Source: Brachypterus glaber
Taxonomy: Eukaryota > Arthropoda > Insecta > Coleoptera > Kateretidae
Direction of reading: 5' to 3'
Assembly (NCBI GenBank): GCA_958510825.1
Contig: OY294051.1
Span: 3,596,001-3,660,000, forward strand
DNA length: 64,000 nt
Under the pieces are notes generated by a model that was given only the letters and a program-made list of their open reading frames with translations, was not told the origin of the DNA and did no database searches. This document shows positions 13,601-28,600 of the stretch, one piece after another (position 1 is the stretch's first letter; every line of letters begins with the position of its first letter). The position numbers were made by a program, and so were the translations under genes.

Positions 13601-16600
13601 TTTACTCAAGAATCCATATTTTACAAAAAATCAAAAAAAAAGTGCACATAAATAAGTTTGGGACAAAAATGTGTTAAGCCTCATATATTTTGTCCGTCTG
13701 GGCACGCCTCTGGATAAATTAAAAAAATAAATTAACTTACTAATTGCCCTTATTAATACTAATATACATGCAAAACCTCGTCACTCTAGCTCAAAGGGTA
13801 CCAGAGTTATTAATTAAAAACTTAATTTTAGTACAAGTTTAAAAGGTCGTAACTCTCTTAGAGTTTGCTGGCTTTTCAGCTTTTGTGATGTAGAATCATC
13901 CCCTTTAATATCCGCCAAAAGACTGTAAATACTGTGTATAACGAAATATTGACTTTTTCTATTTTGCGACTCTTATAAGCTCATAATCACACGCATTTTG
14001 CGTGTTCTTATAGGTCCATAAGAGGTCTGTACTTTTTGTTCTTTTGGGTTGGCAACAGAACTGGCCTATCGCTTGACGTTTTCCGTGCAAATGTCAATGT
14101 CGTTTTAAAGTTGAATTTTCTACAAAATTTTGTGTTTAGGTTATTTTTACCATGTTAAAATTGTGGCTTGGTTAATTGCAGTAAAAAAGAGAAGAGACGA
14201 CTATAAAATATATCAAAATATCATTTGTTCTTAGAATTTTAAACATGGTGTAAACTGTAATGCCAATCCAAAACAAAAATCTCTAAATCAGTCATCAATT
14301 TAAATGTAAGTTTTTTTTTAAATTTTAGAGCAAAATAAAAAAAATTGTCTAAAGCACTCGTTTCATAACACGTTTTTAGCGCACTAGTACTTTAGAAAAC
14401 TCGCCGCAAGCTGCTCGTTTTCTAAACTTGTACTCGTGCGCTAAAAACGTATGTTATGAAACTAGTACTTTAATATACTATTAATGTACATCTTAAATAT
14501 TTATTTTTCTGTTAATTTGTGATAACTTTTAAATGCCATCTTACCTTATGTTTCAAAGTTTTTTCTGCAGGTTTAGTTTGCCTGGACATATAATGATTGT
14601 GCCCCTTCAATTGTTTATCCATGGCCTCCAGCAAAAGTTCGTCCGTCACTCGTTCCGCCGTCATTTTGCACGCGTCGTCCATGATGGCCATCACCCCCTT
14701 GTGGGGGGCTTCCACCAAATCACAGATAATTTGATTGTTGAAATATTCGATGTTGGTCCATTCAATTCCTAAAAAAATCAAAATATTGTAATGCAAATTA
14801 AAAAAAAAAGTATATATTTTGTTAAAGAAAGTTGTTAAATGCTTTTTTTTTCAAAACTTTCTTATTGTTCAAGATAATTTTTAAATAGAGGTGATTCTAT
14901 ACCGAAAAATATGTTTTTCTACGACTGCTTTAGAATGTAAGCAAATACACACACTTTTAAAACACAGAATTAATCCATTCTAGCTCTAGATACGGTATGA
15001 ATATTCCGTATCAAGTGTTAGAATGAGCACATGTAGTGCGATCTCTTGTTTATAAAAGTAAAGAAAACTGTAGCAAAATTAGCAAAAATATATATATATT
15101 TTACCACGAAACATTGAATAATTTAATGAAGTTAAAGTTTTGCGTTAAAATTACATAAAATTTTCCTTACTATTTGACCATTTTTTTATCAATTTAGTTC
15201 AAAAAATTAAAACTGCTCCATCTATTGTTAAATATTTAAACCTGATATCTGTCACAACAATCTGAAATAACCTTCAATTTTTGCATTATAATTTGTAAAT
15301 ATGTGCTAAAATGAAATAAAAATCTTTTTTAACTACTGATTTGATAAAATTATTAAGTAACAATTAATTGCTTTATTTAAAAATATGTGTTTTTTTGCAT
15401 TTACAATGTCGAGTCACAAAAAAAAATTGTTTTTAACCTTGTCCGCAGTTTAAAGCCATACAGTTTCATATTTGCAGTCGAAGAAAAAGTATAGTCTACA
15501 ACACGTATGGAATGGTTATAGAATATACTATTCCACCCGTAAAAACTAATTTTTTTAGCTCGTAGTTCCGTTACAACCCATGTTTAGACGTATATTTCTA
15601 GAATTCTTTTTTTCATTTTTTCTGATGTAGAATCACCGCTTAAAATTATTGACCCTATTAAAAATACACCGTGTATAGGTACTTTTTCTAAAAAAAAAAA
15701 AACACGAAACAATCAATAAATACCAACCTTCGCGGTTATATTCTTCCTGTTCCTGCTTCAAAACCAACTCGATAAAAAGCTGTTGCAACTTTTCGTTGCA
15801 GTAATTAATACAAAACTGCTCGAAACTATTGTTGTCGAAAATCTCGAACCCGTATATATCCAGAACACCAATCAGAGAGCTCTTGTAGTTCTTGGAGTAG
15901 TTGTTAGAGTCGATGGCGATGGCCGAGTTGATTTTGTCGACGATCCAGCCGAAAAGACGCTCGTAGACGGCTTTAAAAAATATGATAAATAATTTAGTCC
16001 AGTCAAACAATAAATGTAAATTGCAACTAGATGAAACGTTGCAAGCACCCTGTCAAAACATCGGCACTATTGTACACTAGAGCCATCTAGTTTGCAAATT
16101 TCAAACTAGGTGTTTTGTTTGATTTTAAATTCTGTATCTATAAAAAATTATATTCTAGCACAAAACTGTATATAACATTTTTTATAGGGCTTAAAAAGAG
16201 CTTTTATTTAAAATATAATTTTTTTGAAATCGGGTTATAAATATGTGAGATATGCTAAAAAAACCTTTTATTGCTTTAAACGCCAATATCTCGAAAACAA
16301 TGCGTTTTAGAAAAACGTTGTTTATAACATTTTTTGACCAATTTAAAATTATTTTTTATATAAGTGCTAAATTAACCAAATACAATAATAATTGCCTTAA
16401 TTATAAACAAAAAACGCTAAAAATAGGAGTTTTACCCTATTTTTACCCCCTTACCCCCAATCGTTTACCCCCAAAATCTAATTAGCTCTTCGGAATACGA
16501 TAAGAAACAATATGCAAAAAACCGCAAGTCGATATCTCATGTAGAAATGGATTTAGAGAGTTTACACCCAGACAGACGGACGCAAAAATGTCGAGAAATG

Positions 16601-19600
16601 TGAAAAAAACATGGTCAAAGATTTTGACTTTTCGGCGAAGATTTCAATACATCGGCACTCTTAGTAACACTAAGTGCCGATGTAATAAATGTACAAGGGC
16701 TGATATTTTAAAGAGTAGTACTGGATGTTAACAGAATACTCCTGTTAGTTTTTCACCGGGTGGTTTGCGTAGGGTGTATCCGCTATCTATTTTAGGGGTG
16801 AGTAGCTTAATATGCATCTTACGATAAAAATGCATATAACCAATTTTGTTAAGGAGGAAATTTCAAGCAATTTTTGTTTGGATCATTTTTTTAATATATT
16901 AATAAGAATCGAGTTGATTCAAAAATAGCCATGTTGGAGGTGAAATTGGTTTTTTCATTTTTTAGCTCATGAGTTCATTCTTAATATGACCACAGGTCCA
17001 AGAATGTTTTCCATGTGGTTATTCCAAGTAAGTCTCTCGTCTATTAATAAACCCAAAAATTTTCTTACCTTTGGCGAAAGCGTCCCGACCGAACGAAGCT
17101 TCGGTTTCTGTGTGTTCTTTCCGCATAATGTCGCCTCGGGCGGCGATTACTCGTTCGCAGAGGGATCGTTCCAGTTCTTTTTGGTCGACCTTAAATTGAG
17201 AAAAACAAGCTAAAACGGATACCCTTTACAGACTGTTAGCTATATTTATAAATTGCTATATCTCGGAAACTAATAGCCCTACAGTAGGGCTTTGTAGTAG
17301 GGCACCTACTACAAAGATGATTAAACATATTTTTAGGCAATTTAAAATACTTTTGCTTTCCCATTTTGAAAATTTTAAAAATTTTGGGAAAGCCTCGTAT
17401 TTTTGCAAAAAAAAATCAATTTTTTTGCGTATTTTTGCGTTTTATGACGTTTTATGACGATATAAATCAATTTCGAGCAAAAAAAACTGAAATTTGGCGG
17501 TGGGACCGAAAGGGTTAATTCACTGAAATTTACCTGCAATAATTCTGCAACATGTTCAACAGATTTCGATTTCTTCAACTCCAATTTATCTCCCTCCTCA
17601 CTCTGGTCATTCTGAAACTCGACGTTGCCCAAATGCATGATGGCCCCCACGACCCTCCAGAGGGTCTCCTGGTCCTCTTTGCCGAAATCCAGCGTTGCCA
17701 GTGATGCCGTCACCGTTTTGTAGTCGTTGCGATCGTTGACTGTGTCGACCTTGGCGGATTTGCCTTGGTTCACGTAGAAATAGCTATCCGGGTTCCGGAT
17801 GAGGTTCAGTCTTTTTAATAAGTCGTCTGGTGCCCCAGATAATACCTAAAATTCGAAAAACTAATGATGACGGTTCCTCTTTTTTTTATGAAACACCAAA
17901 AATTGACAATGGCCCTGAAAAATTTACGAAGCCCCGATTTGAGTGTTTTTTGTGAGTGTTTTTTTGTAGGCATTTTGTTATTTTTTTTCTTTTTGTACAT
18001 TAGGCCACGCCTATTTAATAAGAGTTACTTGAAATCGAATTCTATTCATATTCAGTCAGTCAGTGGTTTGTTTGGTATATTCAGGAGACGGGATTAGTGT
18101 CTTATTCTTCTTAATAGGAATTAGTGTGAATGGGGATTGTGGGGGGGAGACTAGCTTACTGATGCTGGAGTTGCATAGGTCATCAATTGCAATATCAATA
18201 TTGGTAGGCACAATTATTGCTTGAGAACATTTATAATCTTTTTGCGGGTGCACCCACCACCCGGGTGCTGGGAATTTTGTGAACTAGGAATTTGAGTGTT
18301 CCCGATCCGATTTGAGGGTTTTTTGTAGGCATTTTGTTATTTTCTTTTTGTACATTACGCCACGCCTGTTTAATAAACATAGTAAAACGAAATTCGGTTT
18401 TTTCCGTTCGGCCCATGAACCGAATCAGGGACTAACTAAAAAAAAATAAGAGCGGTTTTGGGGTAAGAACAGGTGTAGAAAACAAATAAAATACTTTTGA
18501 TCCAATTTAAAAATGTGACGTAATCGAAACCCCCAAAAACTGCAACATTACAAATTCGCAAATAAGCCGGCCTCGGTGGTGTAGGGCGGATCGCGTTCGC
18601 CATAACCCGCAGAGTTAAATGCCTACTAAGGTTTGGACTTTTTAAATAAACAAAATCGAAAACAAGAGTTTGTCAACCCGCCCAGACGCTTTAGAAACCT
18701 AATATTGATTCTAAATTTTTGTGTACAGTTTTATTTAAAAATATTGCACATTCAGGTTAATTTAAGACATCCACGATCAAAAATAAAAAGTTAAATCCAA
18801 ATTGTACTCGCGTGGGTTGCCGGACGGATTATACCACCTACACGTTTATAAAAAAAACAAGCCGTAAAGATATACAGTGCGGTCCAAAAGTAACCCCCCC
18901 CCCTTTTAACTTTTGAACGAGTTGAGACTTCAAATTTAGAACTCCTTAATAAGACAACTTAAACTATCTTTTAGCATATATTTGATATTTTCAGCTCTTA
19001 AAATGTGGGCAGGGGGGCATGAGGGACATTTTTTTAAATGGAAAGGGGGGTCGTGTGATACATCATTTTAAAGCTTATAAAATTCTATATTTAAACTAAC
19101 ATATTTAATTTTTTTTTAAATGTTTTTTAAGGTTTTGATTTTTCAATTTTTTGTGCTAAAACATTCGATTTTTTAAGTTTTTTTTTATAAATTTTTATTT
19201 ATGTCAACTAAAATTAGTTTAAAAGTATAATTAACATTTTTTTATGATGAAATTAGGCATTTTTAAAAAATTATTTGTTTTTTTTTAGAGGAATTTAGAC
19301 ATTAATACCCATTTTCAACCCCATTTTAAACCCATTTTTTTTTTATTTAAAAATATGGAGTTAAATGGAGAATTTTATAAGCTTTAAAATGATGTATTAC
19401 ACGACCCCCCTTCCATTTGTGCTTTCCATGTGCCCCCCTGCCCACATTTTAAGAGCTGAAAGTATTAAATATATGCTAAAAGATAGTTTAAGTTGTCTTA
19501 TTTAAAAGTTCCAAATTTGAAGTCGATATCTCAACTAGTTCAAAAGTTAAGAGGGGGGGGGTGACTTTTGGACCGCTCTGTATAAAGCTTCGCATTTTAT

Positions 19601-22600
19601 TATACACTCCTTGCAATGGCAAGTATTTTTTACCCTTTTAATAAAGGTAATTTTTCGTGAAAAAAATGATTTATTCAATTTTAAACAAACATATACCAAA
19701 AAATTATTTGGGCCACGAGATCCAAAGTAAACGTATATTATACGTTTACTTTTTTATACGTCGTATATTACTCCTCTTCTGTGAAGGAAACCGTGAGGAG
19801 TATAATAATAAAACCTTTATTTACAAATAAAATGTGCAACTTTAAAAATGTCACCGATTTACTACCGTGGAAATAAATTGCCTGTTTAATATTTTTATTA
19901 GGTTTATTAGTAAATAAACCTACTTATTTTCAAATATAGATATATTTTTTTTTCTATAAAATAAAATGGTCAAGCAGGTTTATTGATACATTGTGACCTT
20001 TTTAAAACAAAACCTGATAATATACGATTCACTCACCGCAGTAATGAGAAGAATCCAGCGCATGCGCACTGATTTTCTTATTTTTGTTTTGACGTATGCC
20101 AAAAATTATTTTAAGGTTATGTAACATTCTTTTGCAGAATTTTACAAAAATATCTACTTTTTTCTTTGCGAGCTAACAGTTTTTTTTAATTGGCTAAAAG
20201 TAATCGCTTTTAATAGTATTTTCGTATAAAAAAATTGCGGAATATTCATTAATAAACATTTGATTCTTAAAATATATCGCCTTCTAAATTCTGAAATATC
20301 GTATCTGAAAAATGCCTCCCATTAAAAAAAAACACCAAACCAGCAAACTACCAAACCAAACCATTATTGACGTAAACCAACGCCTCCCATTAAAAAAAAA
20401 CACCAAACCAGCAAAGTACCAAACCAAACCATTGTTAACGTAAACCAACGCCTCCCATTAAAAAAAAACACCAAACTACCAAACCAAACCATTGTTAACG
20501 TAAACCAACACCCCCATTAAAAAAATCAAACAGAAATTCGTGAGTATTTTAACAATGTTTTGCTATATATTCTAACAAAAAAACTGGATTTTCCGCACCT
20601 AATTATATTTAAGACAGTAAGTTTTAGTAATAAAACCAGAAATCAGTGCAAAAATATAGTTTTGCGGACCTGATGCGCACCGTAACCCCACTCAAATTAA
20701 ACTATTTCATAAAACTACAACTGCCTAAACTGAAGCCACTTTTGACATCCGTCAAAACCAAAATAAGCAAACCAGTGCGCATGTGCTAGATTCTTCTCAA
20801 TACTGCGGTAAGCGAATCGTGATAATATCATGATCAGTACTCGGCGATTTCCAGTACTCGCATAGGCGCCGCGTCGACACTAACGTTGACGCGAGGTTTT
20901 AAATATTTACATTTTTATTTCTTTTTATCTTGACTTTTTTTTAATGATTCCATTTAAACGAGTAAGGTGGAAAAAAAAGTTATCGATAAATAAAAATTAA
21001 AAACTTTCGTATTCTTAAAAGATAAAGATCGAATGTATAATACATATGTATAGTTAATATGTATAGTCAATATTATTGTGTGTAACAAATTAGTCGTCAA
21101 ATGTTTCGATTTAGTGACCCTTATAAAAATTTCCCTCATAATTCAGCAAAATTGTTCCGTAGGCCTATGTTTCTGTGTTTATTTTCAACGGTGATGAGTC
21201 ATAACTGAGTTTATGCCGACTACTGATCATTATGTATAGCAAAAAAAAACAACACACTTTATTCGATTGTATCTAAAAAAGCCAGGCCGAAAAGTAAAAG
21301 TAGGCGTTGATTGTTCATTGGTACTGAAACTGATGACATTTAAAATCGAACGTCAAATTATTTTTCATAAATAGAAAATGATTTTATTTATTATTTATTA
21401 AGGGTATTGCAATCAAATAAAAAAAATAGTGTATTATACACGGACGAGAACCGTTTTTAGGACGATTACAGTTGCCAAACTTGCTCTCCTAGCTTGGCTG
21501 GCAATCCCCACAATCGCCCTTAAAAGAGTATCATAAATAACTAATGTGAAAAAGGTCCATGTTGATTTAAAAAATAAGCCTCATGTTATGAAAAAATGGT
21601 AGTTAATTTTTGAGATCAGCATAGTCAAAAGTAATAAAAAAAATCAGTGAACCAAAAACTAAAAATCAATTCTCAAATTCAATTTAAATGACCTTCATTT
21701 TGCCAGTTTTATTTTATTATCATTGATAAAAATTATGATTTTTTAAAATGTTATCAAAATGAACATACCTGATAAAAGCAGTGGAAGTTTCTCTCGCCAC
21801 TTTGTTGATGAATAACCCTAGATTTTTCTAATAAATATTTGCTGATATGCCCCCCAATGGGGTCCCCTTTAAAATCGAAATGGATATCCATATATTTTCC
21901 AAATCTGGACGAATTGTCGTTTCTGTTCGTTTTTGCATTTCCAAAAGCCTCCAAAATTGCGTTGGATTGAATAAGGACGTTTTTCACTCTTTCTATCTCT
22001 TTTTGGCCCCCTAAAAATATATTTTTATTTTATTTTATGTAATTTAGATTTGTGGCAGCTTGAATTAGCGTATTACTTTTAATTAAATAGCAGAAACCTT
22101 TGAAACAAACACACTGTATATTTAAATTATATTAGTATATAACATAAATATATTAGCTGATGTTATTCGTACAGGGTGTTAAGAGAAAAATTCACATAAT
22201 TCTTGAAAAAATTAAAAAGTTTCAATTTATAAATGATGAGTTCCGGAACAAACGCCACATTCTGTATTTAAAAAAATAAATAAATTATTGAGGGTTAAGA
22301 CATTATTGGAGGCCAGTTCTGCAGAAAAAAGTGGGCTGAATGGCACTAACAGTCTTATAATGCCATTTGCCATTTTTTTATCGAAAATAGATACGATAAT
22401 ATCTTTACCACCTCTTTGTTTTTTTTAAATGCAGATGGCGGCTCTTTATCCGGCCCCCTAAAATATAAACTTATAAATACCCTCGGAGGCGCTAAAAAAA
22501 TCCAGAATTATGTACCCTTTTTTTGTAAACACCCTGTATATCTGACACATAAAAAAGCGCTGCGGAAAAATCATGAAGAGTAACCAAAATGCATTATTTT

Positions 22601-25600
22601 TTTAAGGTTTTTTTTTGTGGAAGTGAATAGAGAACTTGTTACCGTGTTAAATAGGTTTTGTATACAGTGCGGTCCAAAAGTCACCCCCCTTTAACTATTG
22701 AACGAGTTTAAATATCAATATATATATAATCACGACCATTCACACGCCTACTTTGTTAATGTCCAAAATTACGGTCGTCTTATTTTGGACATTAATAAAG
22801 TAGGCGTGTGAATGGTCGTGATTATATTGAGTATCATGGGTAGTACCTATGCTATAGGGTGTGTCATAGAAAAAAAACCGTATTGTGATGTCAGGAAAAA
22901 CTTGAAGAAGAAGAAGAAAAATGACTTTATTTAAAAACGGCTTCGCGAGCGATTTCAATTTTTGTCAAAAACTGTTTGGAAATATCCCAAAAACAACCTA
23001 ATAAAAAAATCCGGGGTGGTTTGACTTTCCATTTAGCTTTTTTAAGGCTAGCCGTGCCCCCTTTCCATTTAACAAATTCGCCCCATTCATGGCCATGCCT
23101 CCCTTTCCTCATTTTGAGAGCTAAAAATATCAAATATATGCAAACAAACTAGTTCAAGTTATGTTATTTACGAGTTACAAAATTTACGTCGATATTACAA
23201 CTCGTTCAAAAGTTAAGGGGTTTGTGACTTATGGACCGCACGATATATGGAACCTCAGAACAACGTTATGTTTTACTGTAACAAGTTGTATTAAATAACT
23301 AAAGTAATTTGGGATACCATATATGAAAAACCGTATCGTCATCTAAAGGCTCTAACGGTCTAACTCCAAAACGTCATATTTTTCAGGAGACGTAAAAAAC
23401 GATTTAAAACTTAATTATAGCAATTTAGAACTTTAAAACTAGCTTGTTCACAGGTAAAAATGTTTGAAATGTGTTAATGTATTTAAAACTTTTCATTGTT
23501 ATCTATTTTATATAAATTATTTGAAAATTAAATTTTAACCACAGAATCTAAATTCACTAATGGTCTAACTCCAAGGGAAGATAAAAGAGGATACCTATCG
23601 TATTATATCGCGTAATATTATTACAAAAAATTTATATTTTTATATTTAATATATAATATTACTACTAGGTAGGCATAATATATATACATTATTAATGGCA
23701 ATAATTATAATTATCATCAAACAGTAACTTAACAAATATTTGAAACGGGATCCCCTGTTGTCGAGAAATAGTTTGACATTAGTGACAGTTCTCATTTAAT
23801 TGTTTTCTCACAATCATATGATGGAGTTAGACACTTAGCGACTTAAAATATTTACATTTTTGCATTTTTTGAGGCTGATATTGGTTTAATGCAACTTTTT
23901 TTTTTGAAGTATGTTGGTAATCAGATAATGAAGCAAATTTGATAAAAATCTCATTTTTGAAAAATTTGGAGTTAGACAACTAGAGCCTTTAGTGGACGGT
24001 ATATAATACGGTGACAATTTTTTAGTGCATGATGATAATTTAAATGCAAATTTCAAAACCAAAAGCATAGGTTTTATGGGCTGAAAACAGTTAACTGTAA
24101 CCAGTTACAAAACAAAAATAGAAAACAAACACACACGTATAATAATATATAATGTATATTATACCCACTTTGACCATCAATTGTTTTTGACGACAAGTCT
24201 GAAATAATACAATTATATATTTAATGGACTTCCATAAAATATTCAAATTATATATAAAGAGTACAAACTTCATAAGAGGTTAAACACAATTTTTGCGATT
24301 TGTGTTTTTGTATGAAATCCGTAGTATGATTCATACATGACCTAAATATGTCAAAATAATTACAGTACATATAGCAGCTAGATATTGTAAAACTAGATGA
24401 AACGTTGTCAAAACATCGGCACAATTTTTCACTAGAGCCATCTAGTTTGCAAATTTCAAACTAGGTGTTTTGTTTGATTTTAAATTCTGTATCTTTAAAA
24501 CATTATATTCTAGCAAAAAACTGTATATAACATTTTTTATAGGGCTTAAAAAGAGCTTTTATTTAAAATATAATTTTTTGAAATCGGGTTATAAATATGT
24601 GAGATATGCTAAAAAAACCTTTTACTGCTTTAAACGCCAATATCTCAAAGACAATGCGTTTTAGGAAAACGTTGTTTATAACATTTTTTGACCAATTTAA
24701 AATTATACATATTTATATAAGTGCTAAATTAACCAAATACAATAATTGCCTTAATTATAAACAAAAAACGCTAAAAATAGGAGTTTTACCCTATTTTTAC
24801 CCCCTTACCCCCAATCGTTTACCCCCAAAATCTAATCAGCTCTTCGGAATACGATAAGAAACATGCAAAAAACCGCAAGTCGATATCTCATGTAGAAATG
24901 GAGTTAGAGAGTTTACAGACAGACAGACGGACGAAATTTTTTTTTACTGATTTCGACTGGTTTTAGTCAAGAAATGTGAAAAAAACGTGGTCAAAGATTT
25001 TGACTTTTCGGCGAAGATTTCAATACATCGGCACTCTTAGTAGCACTAAGTGCCGATGTAATAGAGTGGCCTATATTTTTACTCCAATATCTTTGTGCTG
25101 CTAAATTTTGTAAACTACTGAGGCTTTCAATGGAAATTTTTATAGGCTTTTTTATGTGCATAAATTGAAGAGTTTAAGTTACAAAGGGTCTAAGTATAGG
25201 GATTAACATAGAACATATAACCTTTGTAACTTACCCAGTCAACACAAATACATGGCAGGAACATAGCAGGTACATAACCACTGTTCTATGTGATGTTGCA
25301 GACATGTAATTTTTATAGTCCATGTATAGTCCTTGGACTTTAACAATTCCGCCTCAAGTTATGTATCAGCTACATAACATGCTACATATCAGATACATAC
25401 TAGGTACATAACAATAAAAGTAGGCGTTTCCGAATTTTACTTGTTATGGAGTGCATCATAGATTTAGACATGGTGAACATTTTTACGTCTTTTTGATAAA
25501 CCTAATAATTAAAGTATATAAATATCTTTATATGTAGCATCCATCAGGCAAAATTCTTATACGATGTGCATTTTTACTGTGAAAGCAAACTTTCTACCAG

Positions 25601-28600
25601 GCTTAAAAATCATGGGCCACATAAAAAGCCAATTTTTAGAGAAAAAATAGCAAATAATCATTTTAAAAAAATATATATATTTTAATTTTTTGTCTAAAAT
25701 TATCTAAAATCGGTTTAGTTGTCTAAAAATACATGCGTTTCTACTACTTATGGGTAAAACTTTTATTATTAACAACAATTTTAAGAATATTAGTGATTCT
25801 AACCTATAAAAATTAAAATAATATAGACGCCATATTTAGTATTGAATTCATAACATTTTATGTATCGTGTATGTTCTCGTACCATATATATGATACATAA
25901 CATGCAATATTGCATGTTATGTACCATACATATGTATGTTACATCTTATGTAATATGGCACATGTAACGTAAAAAATCTTTCTGTTATAGGGCATGTTAT
26001 GTAGCATACATATGTATGATACATAACATGCAATATTGCATGTTATGTACCATACATATGTATGTTACATCTTATGTAATATGGCACATGTTACCTAAAA
26101 AATCTTTCTTTACCATGTTGCATCCATATATGTGCGGACTGGGTAAACTCTTCAATTATTTTTATAAAATTATAACACAGCCACTTAAAAAAAATCATAT
26201 AACTTTTTCGAAGCCATTGTATTCCTATGTATTTTGAGGTGCTGAATCCGAATTTTAGGTCAAAAAACGTCATACCACGTTTTTGATTTCGAATATCGGG
26301 ATTTTTTGACATACCGTAATCCATAAGTGTTCAAATTAATATTATTTTGCGCATTTAGTCCAAAATCCGTTACACTTATTTCTATACATCTTCAATGCGG
26401 TGTAAAAGCCGCAGCGCGGCCACTCATGTAAGTTTGAAAGGCGCGCCCACCGGAGGGTTAACCCCCTATGAAAAGTGTGCTCTTCATATAAGCGTAAAAA
26501 CATTTGTAATCAGTAAAACACAATTAAATGGCATATTGACCATAAAACGGTAATGTGATGTTTTATTAAAACGTTAATTTAATATTTTATTGAAATGGGA
26601 GAAATTGATGTGCAGATTCTGCAAGAACACCGTATGGGACACATTGTATTATACAATTAGGTTTTTAAACAATGGGTAGCGATTCACATTCCATGTGATG
26701 TGATGTCATCTCGTCATCATCACATGACATCGCATTACATAGCGTAGCTACCGAGAATTTTATTATGTAAGAAGTTGTTTGACTGGACATAAAGAACACA
26801 TATACAAAGTCTCAACGGTGAGGTAATAACAAAAATTCTACTAGGCGTGGGCTCCCGGACTATAAGGCCCCTTTGGGAAGTATGAAAAAACTTCTGGAAG
26901 GACAAATAGACAGACAGCCAGACACCTTATCGATTTTATTATAGAGATGCTGATATTTTTACAAATATATTTGTAGCAATATATAAAATTCTATTCTAAA
27001 TACATATACATACATACAGGTTTTTTTTTTAACATACAAACCCCTTCTTTAACCTCTTCAGGGACGAATTTTTTGTTTAAATTAATTTAGTAGCAAAAGT
27101 TAAAATTGCTTTTTATTGTCAAAACAAGTAAACAACTGAAGATGTGCGAATCTTGGCCATTGGATGTCGCTTGTGATTGGGAACAAAGCAAATGGCAACA
27201 GCTATAGCAACTGAGCAATACGGAATTCGGTGAATTTAATTTTGCGGAATTTATTTTTAAACGTACACATATGTGCCTATGTCCCTGAAGAGGTTAAAAA
27301 AAAAACCTGCAACTATGCTGTCTGAGTTGAAGCATTGTAAAATGTCAATATTTTTATGCATATTTAAATTAATATGTACAAAACATTTTTATCTCATACA
27401 AAACTAATATTACACGTTTGTCTGTTTGCTTTAATTTGTCACCGCGTAGACTATTATTCTAAATACACAAGTTTTGCTTTAAACACAACCCCCCCCATGG
27501 GGCCCACTCCTAAAAAATTGGATATTGCAATTATCACGTACAGTATAGTCAATTTTTTGTGGTACCGCCGGTTAACCTGTAGGGGAAGGTTAACTGGTCC
27601 ACCTGGATTTTATCAACTTTTTTTATTAGTATTGGCACCTTAGGGCAAATTCTAGTGATATTTAGTTAGTAGTATTGTTTAAAGTATCATGACGGACCGT
27701 GTTGTCCACGTGTAAGTTGTAGTAAAGAAAGTTATTTTTTTTCGATGAAAAGTGGGTATTTACCTTAACTTTTATTTTTTAATTAATACTTTTTTATTAA
27801 TAGGAGGATCTAGACTAATATTTTACCTAATATACTGGGTATTTTATTAATTATTCTGCATAATTTCCGCCTTATAATATCTTATTAAGTAATAAAATTT
27901 TATGATTTTATTCAGTGGTGTCACTCAGGGTTAACTGGACCACTTATGTCAATATTAATTAGTTCGGGGTTAACTGGGCCATGTCCAGTTAATCCTGTGC
28001 CAGTTAACCCTCAGATATATCTAATATTTAACATATTATGTTGTCTATTTTTATGTTAAAATTAAATTTTATGTGATTTCAAATTGTTTTTATTCACAAT
28101 ATTTACAATACAATACATTTTTGTTAGTGGACCAGTTAACCCTGAGTAGTGGTCCAGTTAACCCTGCCCTATGGGGTTAACTGGTCCAGCGGGGTTAAGT
28201 GGTTTATCGTTAATAACTTTTTTTATATAAATAATATTTGTCTGAAGTATTAATATGTTCTAACTATGGTATTAATCTACCTTTTGCTATAGAAAATATT
28301 TGAAAATTGTTTACAGGTTTTTCAAAAACTGGATATGAAAAAAAGCGGCCCAGTTAACCCCGACTTTCCCTATGTATCTCTTTCTCTGTTTAATTGATGA
28401 GTTCAAAAAAAGAAAGAAGTACATATTCCCCTTGGTTAGTAACCGCTGCTCCACAAAAAATCGCCTTATGTGACACCAATATTACACACACAATATCACA
28501 GTACTGTTACTTGTTGTTACTTAACAATATTTTTCTCGTAACTTCATAAAAAAATCATAAAAATCCAGAGCACTCGATAATTGTATAGTTTAAACCCACT

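Noticed and set aside
18565..18630. GCCGGCCTCGGTGGTGTAGG stretch resembling a tRNA or tRNA-derived SINE head
   Set aside because: It has an A-box-like start but no B-box and no foldable acceptor stem; at most a decayed SINE, so not called.
24606..24857. Recurrent open frame beginning MLKKPF, also at 16252 and reversed near 34.1 kb
   Set aside because: Lies in the 660-bp repeat, is broken or ends differently in each copy, and has no known domain; treated as frame noise.
25873..26109. Regular palindromic repeats that might suggest a CRISPR-like array
   Set aside because: Two tandem units inside a TIR element in an animal intron; no spacers or cas genes, and the setting is eukaryotic.
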